Of a stretch of DNA of 64,000 bases, positions 25,381 to 37,980 are shown in pieces. The notes under the pieces were generated by a model. The model was not told the origin of the DNA. It worked only from the letters and a program-made list of their open reading frames with translations, and did not search any database. The translations under genes were made by a program, and so were the position numbers. How positions within the stretch are numbered: the first letter of the stretch is position 1; every line of letters starts with the position of its first letter. This DNA comes from Sapria himalayana (lineage: Eukaryota; Streptophyta; Magnoliopsida; Malpighiales; Rafflesiaceae), in the NCBI GenBank assembly GCA_029783825.1, contig JAREIK010001332.1, forward strand, positions 4,297,242-4,361,241, in the 5' to 3' direction.

Positions 25381-26005
25381 TGTTTATGATGTATGATTAA
25401 TTTTTTGCAATGAATATTTTTTGATGTTAAATTGTTGTTTTTGTGTTAATGTTTTTTAATTAGGTTATAAATTATGTATTTAAATTTATGGATATTTATG
25501 CTTATTATCTGATATTTTATTTTATAGTGGATATTATGTGAAGAAACTTTTGATGAATAATACATGTGTGTGCTTATTTAGTTCTAGGTCATATAATTTT
25601 TATATGTATTTGTATACAACATACAGAAACTACACAAATGAGATATGTTAATGATATAGAAAATAGATATGGAAAATAACATTTATAAATCTATTTATAA
25701 ATAGAAATGGGTCACATATTTATTTGTTAATCCGTCATTCATTTAGAAATGGATAATATGTTTATATTATTTTCCGTCACAAAATTAGTGACTGAATCCA
25801 AGATTCTTTTTCCGTCGCAACTTTTAGCGATGGAAAAAATTTATTGCTATTTATAGAAATGTCATTGCCTTGTACATTTATACAAATTTAGAGAGGTGGA
25901 TTTTAGAAATAGATGCTTTGCATTTATATTTATGTCACTATTTTACCATAATGATAGAATTAGAAATAGAATAAGGTGTTTCAGATTCTATCTTTTATTG
26001 TAGTG

Positions 26006-26620
26006 TATATTTATTGGTGTATATATATATATGAGTGTGTGTGTGTGTGTACTTATATAGGTATGTATATATGTGTGTGTGTTTATTTATCAGTTTATGT
26101 ATATACATATATAGATATATTATATATATAAAATATATCTGTATATGTATATATATAAACTGATAAATAAACATACATATATATATACATACCTATATAA
26201 GTACACACACACACACACACACATATTCATATATACACATACGTTTATATTTGTGTATGTGTGTGTTTATTTGTTAAATAGGTATATATATACCTATATA
26301 ACATATATATGCATATTTATATAGGTTTGTATATATACATATATAAAAATATAGTGTATGTGTATGTATGTGGGTTTGTATAAACATATAGTTTTATATA
26401 AGTTTATTATATATAATCCTATATGTTTATATATAAACATATATATGCCTATTAATGGATGCTTGTATGTATGTGTATCTATAAACATATATATGCTAGC
26501 CTATATAACATATACATGTACATATACATATACATACAAGTTTATATATATGCATATACATATATAAACCTATAATGTACACACACACACACACACACAT
26601 ATGTATGTATGTACATTATA

Positions 26621-26668
<48 letters not shown>

Positions 26669-26695
26669 ACATATATATATATATTTATAGGTTAG
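26006..26695. repeat. Palindromic AT/GT microsatellite tract
   Basis: The segment is built from TATATA, GTGTGT/ACACAC and TATGTA units. Two inverted repeats stand out. One is centred near 26,125: GTACTTATATAGGTATGTAT and TTTATTTATCAGTTTAT on the left are answered by AAACTGATAAATAAAC and ATACATACCTATATAAGTAC on the right, about 95 bp per arm. The other, at about 26,556-26,630, pairs ATATAAACCTATAATGTAC with GTACATTATAGGTTTATAT around an (AC)n/TATGTATG centre. Open frames here encode only Tyr/Ile/His-rich simple sequence. Confidence 0.9.
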
Positions 26696-28329
26696 TAGTT
26701 TACTATCTTTTTTATATTGAGAGAATACTGATTTCAGATGTAATATTCATTAAATGATGACTTGCTAAAACTAATAAATTAAAAGGCATAGTAATTCTTG
26801 AGTTACATTTTTAATTATATGACCTATTTATCAAACTATTTAATTAATTTCAAGTTTTCACTATGTTAACTTATGTATATCAATGTTTAATTTATTTTCT
26901 CAATGCATTAATAAATAGTGTTTCTCTGATAAGATTAATACTTAAAAACTTCAAAATGATATTTACATTTAGTAAATTTTTTAATCATATTTTTTTTCTC
27001 ATTTTAGTATCTAGATGGAAGAAACCTCACATTTTAATAAGTACATACCACTCTATGTATTTTTTAGATTTTATTGTTGAACTAGTTTAGACATAAAAGT
27101 GTTGTAATCTATCTACTTGGTTCATGAGATCCATCGGTAGTGATTCCAACTCCCTCTTTCATTGAAGCTACTTCAATTTTTTTAATATCACAACCATGAA
27201 GCATCCACATAATTAAAATAAACATGCAATTTAAATTTTAATTATAAAAATAATAAAAAATTTGAATTTTGAGATTTAACTTAATATGAGTTGAGATTGG
27301 AGATTTTGTTAGAGTTGTATAGAAACTAGAGAGTCACCAACATGTTCGAATAGGAGTTTAGAAAATTACATAGTGGGGAGGGAACTTAACAATCTAAATG
27401 ATCATTGTTACAAATGCAAAGATCTAGTGAGCCATAATAACATTATAATAAGATTTTTAAAAAAATATACACTTTATTTTGTTGTGGACTAAATTTTATA
27501 CAATTCTAAGTTGAGATTTATTTTTTTAATTCACAAGCTCATAAATTCCTATTGATGAAGATGACATGACATACATTTGATAATTTTCTAACAATATTTT
27601 ATGTGGGTAAAAAAAATAAAAAATGGTGGTCTCAAGATATTTGTAAAAGATAATTTTAAGGAAGTAAATTTTGATACAAATAGTTCTGCATTTAATGATA
27701 TGTTAAAGTTTATATTATATTATTCACAAGAAAAATACAAACACAATCTAGAAAAAAATTGCTTTAAAATACGTTTGTTCGACATACTCATGTTTTATGT
27801 GCTTATTATCTTTTTATGTAAGTGTATTCATATTTTGAATTAGTCCCCCTTGATCAAATTCAATAAAAAAATTAACTTGAATTGGTGGCTATTTCACTTT
27901 ATTCACAATTTTTTACATATTAAAACAAATTCATTTCTATTAAGCTTTCTATCTTATTTTTATTTCATGGTTTATCTTTCATCTACAAGACACTCTCTTC
28001 AAAAACAATAGAAAATCACAAAAGGGAAATGGTTTATTTGTTAATTCATGATGGACAAGTTAAATTGTTTACCCAATAAAGGTTCATGATATTCTTGGTG
28101 TGAAGAAAATGATTTTTGGTTGATGTCTAATAATCTATATAACAACTATAAGAACCATCATAATATCAAATTTTAATGAAATTGGATGAAATTAAATTTA
28201 TGGTATTATCAATACCTTTTTAGATAGATTTATGATGTTTAATAGTTTGTTTTTTTTCATAAGAAATAATCATTATAATCAATTAATTTTATACCAACTA
28301 CTTGAGTTCACCTATTTTGATCATACTTT
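26696..28329. other. Unassigned AT-rich sequence
   Basis: Several short open frames (26,863-27,090 and 27,601-27,843) have no recognisable domain and typical AT-rich codon composition. I see no RNA gene, LTR or terminal repeat. Confidence 0.5.
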
Positions 28330-28960
28330 TTAATTGAATCCATTAAGAATTATATCCACTCTCAAACCTCTAGATGTTAAGTCCTTGTTTATAACATTTA
28401 CTCAATTTCTCTTATGTCTACCTCTAGTTCTTTTCCCTTCCTCCACCTAAACAATCTTACCCTTCTTAACTGATGCACTAGAGTTTTATCATGGACATGA
28501 CCAAACTATCTTAGACAATTCTTCCTTTTCTTATCAACTATAAGAGTTATTCTTATCATCTTCCTAATAACTTAATTTCTAATTCTATCATTCAATTTTT
28601 TTTCCACACGCAACTTTATCATCCTCATCTCAGCAACCCTCATCCTTTGTATGTGTTGCTTATTGGTCATGAAGCATCAACTTCAATAAATCATGACTAG
28701 TATTTTAGATGGTCTATGAAAATTTTTCTTTAAAGTATTTGGAACTCATCTATCACAAAGAATGTTTGAGTCATCTCTCTATTTGGTCTATTCAACCTTA
28801 ATCTTATGAACTACTACTCATTAATATCTTTATTTTTACTTATTATAGAATCTTGGTATTTGAATTGATTGGCCTCTAATATATTTTCATCAATCTTCTC
28901 CATCTTTACTTTATAAGCATTAATACTTTTTCTAAAATATGACACATATTGGATAATTTT
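28330..28960 (-). pseudogene. RTE-clade LINE reverse transcriptase, C-terminal relic
   Basis: On the minus strand, from about 28,900 downward, broken frames read MEKIDENILEANQFKYQDSI, then MTNKQHIQRMRVAEMRMIK and IVDKKRKNCLR-FGHVHDKT. This is the characteristic C-terminal region of plant RTE-type LINEs ('KYLGSI', 'HIQKM-VAEMRMLRWMCG', 'RLRWFGHV'). Only the 3' part survives, as is usual for 5'-truncated LINE copies. Several stops are present. No 5' domain was found up to 31 kb. Confidence 0.8.
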
Positions 28961-30990
28961 GATAAATTTCGTTGACATTTGATGGCATGCACTTGCATGA
29001 TGAAATTAGTATCAACGATACCATTAGATGATATCCATTTTTTGTTGAATTCCAAATTTAATTATAATTATTCATATTATGATTATCATTAAATTTTATC
29101 TACCAAATATAATGAAAACTAAATGGTATTTGATGACTTTGATGAAGATTATACTACCATTGATGTATTTTTGATATATGTAGAAGATACTCTATTATTT
29201 TTAATAATTTACATTCAATAATGTATGTTGATTTTTTTTCAATAAGTATGAATTTGTTTTCCATAAAATTAAATATAAATTTAAAATCAATTGATAATTT
29301 TTGAAAGATGTAACTTGTACAATGTTGTTTAACATGAATAATGAATATGAATATGCAAAAAGTATGGAAAATATATTAATGAATAGAGTTTATATTTATC
29401 AAATATCATTAAACAATATTATCAAATATCATTAGAAAATATTATCAAATATCATAGAAAAAATTTCATAATGTAATGAGTATATTTGAATATGATTGAA
29501 ATTCACGGAATGATATCTAATATCACTAACAATAATTAATTTATATATTATCACTAAATTCAACAAGAAGAATTCTAGTGATTATCATTGAAAGCATATC
29601 ATCAAAATGAGATCTAATATCATCAAATATAACCATGTATTATTGAAATGATATTAATATAACTTGAGTTAGTGAACATATGTGATAATCATCAAAACCA
29701 TTTAACATAAATGTGTGCCCATTGAAAGAATAAAAATGAATATCATCAAAAATAATAGATCATATTCAAAAAATATGGATGTCTATCTTCATTTCATATT
29801 TTTACATATGGAAACTAGTTTTAAATATTCTAGTTTTTCTATTTTGTAAGTATTGTGATATTTGTTTCAAAAAATTGATGTGCATACAAATCAAAAAGTT
29901 ATTAAACCAAGTATATTCTTTAAATATGTCCCACATTGAGATATATTATTATGCATATAATAATAATAATAATAATAATACTAATTTAAGTGTAATCATT
30001 ATAAAGGGATTTCCCGTGTACCAAAAGTACATGTTTGGGGCTTAGTATTATAAAAATAATTCTTAGGTATTTGATGGACAAAACTGTACATGTTTAAGAA
30101 ACTAGGGTGCATGTTTCTTAAATATAACTTACACATGCAAATTAATCACTTTTCTTTAGTAATTGAATGTGCTTTTTTTCTTGTTTGAAATATAATACCA
30201 AGAATCAGATGGTGATGTTAACACCAAGTACTTTATAAATCCCCTTTAGTGACACAAATACAATTGTAGTGATGCCATGATATTGTGAACACTTACACAT
30301 AAGTATGAAGCACAAAAAAATACAAAGTATAAAACATTTGATACGAAATTACAATTAAATAAATATGTGCAATGAATAACACACACATCCACAGACACAC
30401 CCTTTTCAATCACACTAATGTGTTGCTTTCATAACTCTTCCATTTCATTTCACTAATGTCAATCATAAACATCAATTTCGTGTCCTCTGAGTAGATGGTG
30501 TCACATTAATCAAATCTTTGATAACATGGAAAACAAGAAAGTACTCAATAAAAATGTAAATAAATTAATAATAGTTTGAGGCTAAAATCAATTTATTTTG
30601 TATTAAAGAAACATAAAAAACATGGGTGAATGTAAAATTATGTTTATATGTGGACAAATAAGCGGATAAAATGTGAGATGAGAACACACAAACCTTCACC
30701 AATAATTATGTTGTCTAATCCATCATATTACTTATAAAGAATACAATTTGCTATAATCATACTAACATGATAGGTAGAAGCAAAATTAATAAGCTATGTG
30801 TTATTTGTAGCTTAGTATGTGAAAATATAATATGTACTTGGATTGGAAGCATAAAGATGGAGAAAATGTTAGTTGTTGTGAGCATCATCGCCATGTTAAG
30901 AAAAAAATTGAAAAATACGAAGTAAAGTGGAGTTTGATTTCCAAAGTTCAATACACTTTAACATCATGAATTATTAAAATATAATTAATT
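28961..30990. other. Unassigned AT-rich sequence
   Basis: There is no coding homology. Local features are a 23-bp triplication (29,398-29,465), an (AAT)n microsatellite (29,959-29,980) and many ATCATCA/TATCATT motifs. Small open frames at 29,779-30,045 and 30,757-30,951 look like chance. Confidence 0.5.
29398..29465. repeat. 23-bp tandem repeat, three units
   Basis: Units of the type ATCAAATATCATTAAACAAT start at 29,398, 29,421 and 29,444. The third is slightly shortened. Confidence 0.8.
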
Positions 30991-30999
30991 TTGAGATAA

Positions 31000-31540
31000 A
31001 AAAGTGGGTAGGACTCAATGTTTGACATCTGGCATAAAGTGGCTGATTGGCTGTTGCTACAACCTCACTTAAGAAGTGAACCTCCATGATGAGGGCTAGT
31101 GGGAACCCTCTTCACTAAAACAAGTAGAAGGTAGTTGTAACAAGTTGCTCCATTCACGTGGTCAATTCCAACAAATCTAAATGCCTTAGGAAAGGAGCAA
31201 ATATCATTATGAATGGAGTGGTTCCTATTATATGCATACATCTTTCAGAAATCCTTCAAAAATACATCATGAGAGTATACTATGAAAGAGAGAGATAAAG
31301 AGTTTCTTATAGAGAGGGAAAGAGAGAGAAAGATTTCTACAATGTAAGAAAGGTGTTGTATTATAAGAGGCATTATTATCATGGTTCTTCACCTATATTA
31401 ACAAAGAGTTGTTGATAATATCTTCTTCTTTTTTATTATAGTTATATCCTTCTATAGTTTGTGTCTATTTTTGATTTTTACTTGAAGTTTACATCAAATA
31501 TTGTTGGGTGTTATTGTTTTCTACTCACCTATAATTCGCA
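31000..31540 (+). mobile_element. Copia A 5' LTR-like region
   Basis: It shares CAACCTCACTTAA, CTAGTGGGAACCCTCTTCA and nearby blocks with 43,555-43,640 beyond the RNase H relic, as expected for paired LTR or LTR-proximal sequence. It is followed by CAATAAG and a decayed primer site. The exact 5' end was not found. Confidence 0.5.
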
Positions 31541-31545
31541 ATAAG

Positions 31546-31557
31546 TGATAGTGAGGT
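31546..31557 (+). promoter_or_regulatory. Degenerate methionine-tRNA primer-binding site of copia A
   Basis: TGATAGTGAGGT occupies the position of the copia primer site TGGTATCAGAGC, directly after CAATAAG and about 50 bp before gag. Only about half the positions match, so the call rests on position. Confidence 0.4.
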
Positions 31558-31602
31558 TGGTTTATATTGAAATAGTTAAACAACACGATTATTATAAATA
31601 AA

Positions 31603-32400
31603 ATGACAACAACATTTGAAATTAATAAATTTAATGAGATCAATTTCACATGGAAAAAAAATCGAAATAAATGTATCATTTAGAAAGGATAATTATTTTC
31701 CAGTAATTGATGAAAAGGTCCTAGGGGTCATTGGTTGGAGGTGAGATGAAATAACAAATAACATAGTAGCTAATCTTTATTTATCATTGTATCAAGTTGT
31801 GTTATCTAGTATGAAAAAAAAAAGAAAACAACGAAAACACAAAATATTATACCAAAACTAAAAGGCCAAATCACTATACAAAAAAATATTCTTACCAAGA
31901 AGACTATATACCTAGATGATGTGATATTTCACATCAAAAAATTATCACAACAACATCATAAATCATAAATAATTTACTCAATCAACTTTCTTTATTAGGG
32001 TAATAAAGTTGAATCTAGTCATTGTGTATATATTTTATTTTAAACTCTATCTAACTCATATGATCAACTTATTACCAATTTGATAGACACACATACTTAC
32101 AAACTATTTAGTCTTTGATGAACTTGTTGCTACCTTTATTGAAAAAGAAAACATGAACAAAAATAAAGAAAGTCTATTAAATTAACAACAAGAAGAGGTA
32201 CTATCATTGATGAGGGAAGATCAATAGAATGTAATACTAGTGAGAGCCAAAACTTATATAGAATAAATTCAGGAAGAGGAATATTGAATATTATGATTAT
32301 GCAAAAGATGACATGTCCAATGAGAATATTAAAATTTGAATAGGAGTAAAGTGAAGACTGTAAAAAAATAATCATGGTGATGTTGTAGTTACTTTATATG
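31603..32400 (+). pseudogene. Copia A gag relic (UBN2-type)
   Basis: The frame opens MTTTFEINKFNEINFTWK at 31,603, matching the usual copia gag start ('KF-G-NF--WK-KM'). After frameshifts it continues through NLYLSLYQVVLSSM (about 31,770-31,810) and a KSLYKKIFLPRRLYT block (about 31,870-31,915), the counterpart of 'SLHNKIFLKRRLYTLRM'. Gag packages element RNA. Stops and shifts make it non-functional. The downstream protease region (about 32.46-32.70 kb) is present only as weakly matching sequence. Confidence 0.75.
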
Positions 32401-32999
32401 ATGGTGATATACTATATAGTAATACAATTATTGTTACCGAAGTTAAAAAAAAATATGTTGATGTATGACTTCTTGACTTAACACCCTGAAACATGGTCTC
32501 TCAAAGAGAATGATTTCATACATATGAACATATCTTAAAAGGATCTATATTTATGAGCAATGTTCAAATATTAAATATTTCTGATATAAGTACTATCAAA
32601 ATGCATATGCTTGATGCTATAGTTTACTCCAGATAGAAAGTTCAAAATGAAATATGTCTTAAATAATCTGACTTATAGGATACACAATTAAACTTGGATA
32701 CAAGTCTCAAATCCAAAATAGGATCTTGATGATCACAAAAAGCATGCTAATAATAATGATGATGGAAAATGTTATTGTGAACATAGTCAAGCTTTTGGGA
32801 GAAAAAGGATCTGACTTATTTTTCATAATTAGACACATAAGAAGAATCAAAGATATTATGACATCAAATGTTTGGACATATGTTAAGAATGAGACATGTT
32901 GATTCTCATCAAAATAAATTTATTGAATGGGCTTGCAAAAGTACTTTTAAACCCATGCGAGCATAGGTTGAATTCAGTTCATTTGCAATGAAAAAAAAA

Positions 33000-33640
33000 C
33001 TGAATTAGTTATAATGCATGAAAAATACTTATTTTGTACTTTGGAGTGGCTAGATGCTATGTGTTATTCATTAATAACTTCTGTAGGAATCATTGTATAT
33101 GTCCAATTAATAGAAAGATGACTTTAAAAAGTCTTCAAAGTTTTAAAAGCACAAATGAAACTTGAAACATAAAAGAACATACAAACAACGAATTTGATGA
33201 TATCTACAAATAAGAAGGCATCACAAGACAATTCACTGTGACATATACTCAAAAAAAATGGAATATCAAAAGAGATGAACAAAACTTTATTAGAATAAAT
33301 AAAAGAAGTATGGAGACCTCCAAAACTACCAAACATTCTATTTAGAAAAAGTATGCACAATTAATTTTGTGATTAATAGATCTCCATCAATGGTGATTGA
33401 CTTAAAGGCATCAATGGAGATGTGGATTGAAAAATCATCTAATTATTCATGATTACATATATTTTGAAATTCTAGTTATGCTATCTATGATGATCAATAA
33501 ATTTTGATGTTGGATTTGAAATCAAAAAAATGTATTTGGTTATATTGATTGAGTAAAGAGATGTCATATGTGGAATCTCATTTCTTACAAGATTTTTAAC
33601 AATATAGGTATAAAATTTGTTGAAGATAAATTATAAGTGA
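33000..33640 (+). pseudogene. Copia A integrase relic
   Basis: The clearest stretch is EGITRQFTVTYTQKKWNIKR at about 33,213-33,270, matching the integrase core 'EGI-R-FTV--TPQQNGVAER'. It continues as MNKTLLE and a WRPPKLPNILF block, then DLKSKKCIWLYWLSKEMSY near 33,520 ('DPKSKKCIFLGY--GVKGY'). Integrase inserts the cDNA copy. Several stops and frameshifts interrupt it. Confidence 0.75.
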
Positions 33641-33869
33641 AGTAAGACGTATCTATGGAAAAATAAAATTATGAAATTAGCATAGTACAGAGTAAAGAAA
33701 AGATAGATAAAGAATTAATTTCTTCTGAAAAAGTGCTAGAGCACATTAAAGAAGAACCAAATAAAAAAGAGACTTTCAAAATTCGATATTCCACCCATGA
33801 GAAAACACTAAAATTTGTTGCTCATATTATATTATAAAGAGTAATAATAATATGACATGTTATTTATTC

Positions 33870-35370
33870 TTAAAGAATGAAGATCCGTCAACTTTCAAAG
33901 AGGTCATTCAAAGCCTATAAGTAATCTCGTGGATGATAGTAATGTACAAAGAATTTGAAGCTTTGCATAAAAACTTGACTTAGGATTTTGTGACACTATA
34001 TTGTAAGGTTAGTGGTAAAAGGATAAGTGTTAGGAATCAATAGGGCTAACAAGCTTTGATACCGAATGTCAGAATACCAAAACCTCTGATACGCAATGTG
34101 AAGGGCAAACATAATGCCCATGATCTTGTTGTTGATTCATTAGATCTTTCTTAGCTCACCACCAACTGAGAAGGAATGTGAATGGTTAGGGTTACAACCA
34201 TGATGTGATTGATTTCAAAATTATATTCAAGCTTTAAAGGAGCGAACAAGAACACCGATTCAGGGTTTCACATAAAGGAGCACACATAGTCAACACTAAA
34301 ATTATTTTATTCTACTCATTGTGTTCTATTCAATATTTTCATTGTGTTACAATAGCCCATTTACTAAAAGATAAAATTAAATGAAGTCATGATAACATAT
34401 CCCTTATTGTGGCATCAAATCAACCATGATAATATGTTTTCATGTCACAAGATCACTTCAATCATGACAACATATTTCACATCTAGATAACAACTTGTGT
34501 CATGACCTAAAAGATAAGGTTGCAACTTTCACAAGTTAATTAGAATATTGATAGTCATGATAATGAAGAAATACATCATGACATCAACACGTTATGATGC
34601 CTATTCTTTAGCTTATAACTTTTTTTTTCATAATAGCTATCTTCTAAGATCCTAGATGATATATCAGTCAATATTAACAATATGTTCTAAAAGAAGATTT
34701 TAATTTCAATGATTTTTTTTATCATGATAACAACAACAATTAGAGTGTCTTTTCTTTATTATGTGTGTGTTAATTATTAACTTACATCTAGAGTAGTGAG
34801 ATGTGAACATAATATTTTTTCTTGGTAACCTTAAAGATTTATATGCTCCAACTAGAAGACTTTGAAGAAAAAGGAAATAAGAACTTAGTTTATAGATTAA
34901 AAAACTTTATATGATCTCAAATTAATACAAAGATGTTGGTATAAATGATTTGATTCTTTTATCATGAGTTTTACACCACACATCTAGTTGAAATCCTTCT
35001 ATGAACTATAAGATATTTGAACATAGTAATTTTATTATTATCCTATATTGTGTTGATGATATGTTGGTAGTGGGTGCAAACAAAATTCATGTAGAATTTA
35101 ATGTGAAGTCAATAAAGAAGTTTGAATTGAAAGACTTGAGACAAACAAACAAGAATCAAGTGATGCAATTTTTTACCTAAAAATATTAAAAAGATTTGGC
35201 TTTCTCAAAAAATATTCTTAAAAAGATTTTGCAACATTTCACAAAGCAAAATGTCAATATAATTTTTATCTCCCTTATTAATTTCAATATATTTTTTGAT
35301 ATATGCCTTAAAGATAAGTGTAAGGGATAAAGTTTCCCAAGTACCATATGCATTATCACTTGAAATTCAT
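33870..35370 (+). pseudogene. Copia A reverse transcriptase, split by an insertion
   Basis: The left part reads EDPSTFKEVIQSL and MYKEFEALHKNLT-DFVTLY (33,885-34,005), the usual RT entrance ('EPRTY-EA', 'M--EM-SL-KN-TW-LV-LP'). After an interruption (about 34,030-34,730) it resumes with TIRVSFLYYVCVLIINLHLE (about 34,737) and IYMLQLEDFEEKGNKNLVYR (34,836). The catalytic block ILLLSYIVLMICW corresponds, one frame over, to 'ILLLYVDDMLVVG'; YVDDMLVVGANK is readable at about 35,048-35,080. It ends at QVPYALSL (35,340-35,360), where RNase H should begin. Confidence 0.82.
34030..34730 (-). mobile_element. Minus-oriented LTR fragment inserted in copia A RT
   Basis: The copia RT reading stops near 34,025 and resumes near 34,736. 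The intervening DNA begins with AAGCTTTGATACC (34,051-34,063). Its reverse complement GGTATCAAAGC is a one-mismatch match to the core of the methionine-tRNA primer site. This suggests an LTR of a minus-oriented element with a piece of its leader. The remainder includes CATGATAACATAT motifs shared with other LTR-like segments in the window. No coding part is present, so it is a partial or near-solo LTR. Confidence 0.55.
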
Positions 35371-36960
35371 GATACTCTTTCTTCGCCATGACTTTATAAA
35401 TAATTCATGATATCATTTCCCCTTAATGACCATGATATTATCTTAGAGTTATAGCCGTATTAGTTATAAAATATAAAATCAACAATGATATTATTTTTAT
35501 ATCACAACAATCAAGTGCCAAATAAATACTAGAAGTTGTATTTTTTTTGTGCCATGACATATGTGATACAAAACCAAAAATCATACAATATTAAGAAATT
35601 TTTAGACATGGTAATTTTTTTTCCATGACTATTTTTTAGAAAGAAATTACCTTGGTTGTGGCATCTTTTCTATCACGACTTTATGTCCAAGAGAAGAATT
35701 ATCTTAGTCATGAAATTATTACCATTGTGACCATCTACTCTAGAGAGGAATTACCTCATTCATGACATTCCTCAGTCACCATGACTTTGAGCTTTAGAGA
35801 GATTCAAAGAGAACCTAGGGCTATGACCTCAACGAAAGATTGTGACTCTTAACTTAAGGATCTACACAACAACTCTATGGGATACTAATCATATAAAAGG
35901 GGACTTAAATCATTTTGAAAAAGTGCTAGGGATTTAGAAATCGAGGCTAAGAAAATGCACATCATTAGGGCATGAAATCAACCTTCCAATTATGAGAAAA
36001 TCCAAGTTGGGTGTAAATAAGAAAAGATTGTAAACTAGATTTAATATCTAGATCCTTAGGCTGACTATCATTGGAAACAATCGATTCGATGATTTGATTA
36101 TCCCAACCCCACACATCAAATAGATGTATGCATATTCTTCATGGTGTCTAGTGATAAGAAAGTCATGGGACATACTCATAAGATTGGATTCAAAGGAAGT
36201 AACAACCCTTCTATTCTTGCTTTGTGATATTGAATTATAGGTGTAAATCTTAAATTTATATAAATTTAATTGATATGTTTATGGTGCTCATAAAACTGTA
36301 CGCACAAATATAATTATGACAACTCAATTATACACATTCTAGAAAAACTAGCCTTCAAATAATATGAAGGTAATATAGAATATCTAATCTAATGGTTTCA
36401 TCATAATATGGAAATCATATATTTAATGTGGTGGATGATAAAAGGTACATGGGACATACGCAAGGGTATGTGCTTCATAAATTGGTGACAACCCTATAAT
36501 TATTTTCTTTTATATGATTTTCATAGGTAAACTTATTAGAGAAATATATGTTAATGATATGAGTATTGTGCTTATGAATATGAAAGCTAAAACATAATTT
36601 TTACCACACCATTTTATGTCTTTTATGATGATTGAGGTTGAAGAATAAAAATACATACGTAAAACAATCATCAATGTCAATTGATGTATTTTTAAAAATA
36701 AGTAAAAGTGTAGATGACCCATCGAACAAAGAAAGTGTACTTTTAGTGGTAAAATACCAAAGGAATAACTACAAGGGAACCATTCTTAGTAATTGCAATC
36801 AAAGGTTGGCCATATTACTTGTATGACATATACTTGTGGATTTTCATTAGATATATCTAATCATTCAACAAACTTTTTAAACATTCCACAAATAATGAGT
36901 TTTCAAACTATAAAAAAGTCAATAAATTATTTGTATTATTACCAAGGATTAATTTTTGTT
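35370..36960 (+). mobile_element. Athila-like 5' LTR
   Basis: It aligns by eye with 40,990-42,862. Shared blocks include CATGACATTCCT, TATGACCTCAAC-AAA, CTAGATCCTTA-GCT, TACACATTCTAGAAAAA, and the end region TACTTGTGGATTTTCAT / TACTTGTGAATTTCTAT. A TTGGTCAACTTGAGTTGA sequence near 36,964 is a very weak candidate primer site, followed by the T-rich leader usual for Athila. Confidence 0.7.
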
Positions 36961-37169
36961 TGATTGGTCAACTTGAGTTGATATAACTATTTTTATTTAG
37001 AGTTTGTTTTTGTGTTTTTGGCTTATTTTTGTTTTTTCTTTTTTAAGAACTAAAGATCTAAGATCAAGTCAACACCTATGGACTCAGAAATTAAAAGAAT
37101 AAGAAAACACATATTGAGACAAAGAATTGAGACAAAGAATTGAGACAACAAGTAAGAAGAATAATGGCA

Positions 37170-37980
37170 ACAATATGAATAACTAAGGAGGTGTTAAACA
37201 AGCTGTTCAATGGCCCATCTCTCATCAAAGCTTAGGAGATTATTGGAGGCTAATATTGATCGATAACTACTCTAGGATATGGATGCAACTGATGCATTCA
37301 AACTATTTTGAGTTGAAGCCTAGCTTTATAGAAATGGTGCAACAACAACAACATGATAAAAAATTTTTAAAAGACATGTATAGTCATGGCACAACTTTCT
37401 TGGAGTTTTTAGATATCATGAAGATAAATAGAGTTAGCTCAGTTTTGATAAAGTTATGAATTTTTCTATTTTCTTTAAAATATAAAACAAGAAGCTAGTT
37501 CTAGTACTAATCTAGAGGATCCTTTGAGAGTTGGGATAAACTTGTATAAGATTTTCTAACTTAGTTCTTGTCACCTCAAATTACACTACAACTAAGGGGA
37601 GAAATAAGCTCATTTAGACAAGAGGAGTAGAATATATTATTGATACTTGAGACCGAATCAAAAGTTTACCAAGGAAGCTCACAACATGCTTTAAAATTAT
37701 AGTTCCAAGCCCATACATTTTATAATGGTTTATACTATATGATGAGATATATAGTTGATGAAGCTTCAAGTGGTTCTAATGAACAAGGAACTTACAACGA
37801 CTCATTTTCTTTTTAAAAATCTAGTTAAGAATAACTATCAAATTCTAGATAAAAGAGCAAGTGGAAGGAAGGTAGATTTAGTATTGGAGTTGGATAGACT
37901 AATTGTGATAAAGGCAAAGCTTGAAATATTTTTTAGTAGGTTTGGAGTCCAACATGATAAAGGCCTAGTGTGGAAGAAAT
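37170..37980 (+). pseudogene. Athila-like gag relic
   Basis: The reading SLGDYWRPILIDNYSR (37,229-37,276) leads into NYFELKPSFIEMVQQQQ (about 37,301-37,350). This matches Athila-group gag, 'HQ-LGDYWRP--NDNYS', 'NNFELKP-LI-MVQQ--FGG'. It continues TTFLEFLDIMKINRVSSVLI, the counterpart of 'LAIFLE-CD--KMNGV--D-IRLRLFPFSL'. Part of a later gag segment is recognisable at 37,755-37,982. The longest uninterrupted piece is 37,256-37,459. Stops and deletions make it inactive. Confidence 0.82.

Larger units (their letters stand above)
17720..26005 (+). mobile_element. Complete but degenerate CACTA (En/Spm) transposon
   Basis: The left end is CACTACATGAAAAGAAGC (17,720) and the right end is CTTTTATTGTAGTG (26,005), the diagnostic CACTA inverted termini, spanning 8,286 bp. 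Both subterminal zones carry many inverted and direct copies of TTAGAAATGGAAA and of CCGTCGC / GCGATGGAAA motifs. Inside, in order, are a TNP2 transposase relic (19.4-21.6 kb), a DUF4216-like C-terminal domain (22.3-23.0 kb) and a Transposase_24-like second gene (23.2-25.4 kb). The flanking 3-mers (GAT left, TAT right) do not match exactly, so the 3-bp duplication is decayed or altered. All frames are broken, so any movement would need a partner in trans. Confidence 0.9.

Noticed and set aside
26294..26757. Tyr/Ile/His-rich open frames
   Set aside because: They are translations of the palindromic AT/GT microsatellite.
36963..36981. Athila-type aspartate-tRNA primer-binding site
   Set aside because: TTGGTCAACTTGAGTTGA matches the expected TGGCGCCGTTGCCGGGG only weakly, so it is mentioned under the LTR but not called as a feature.
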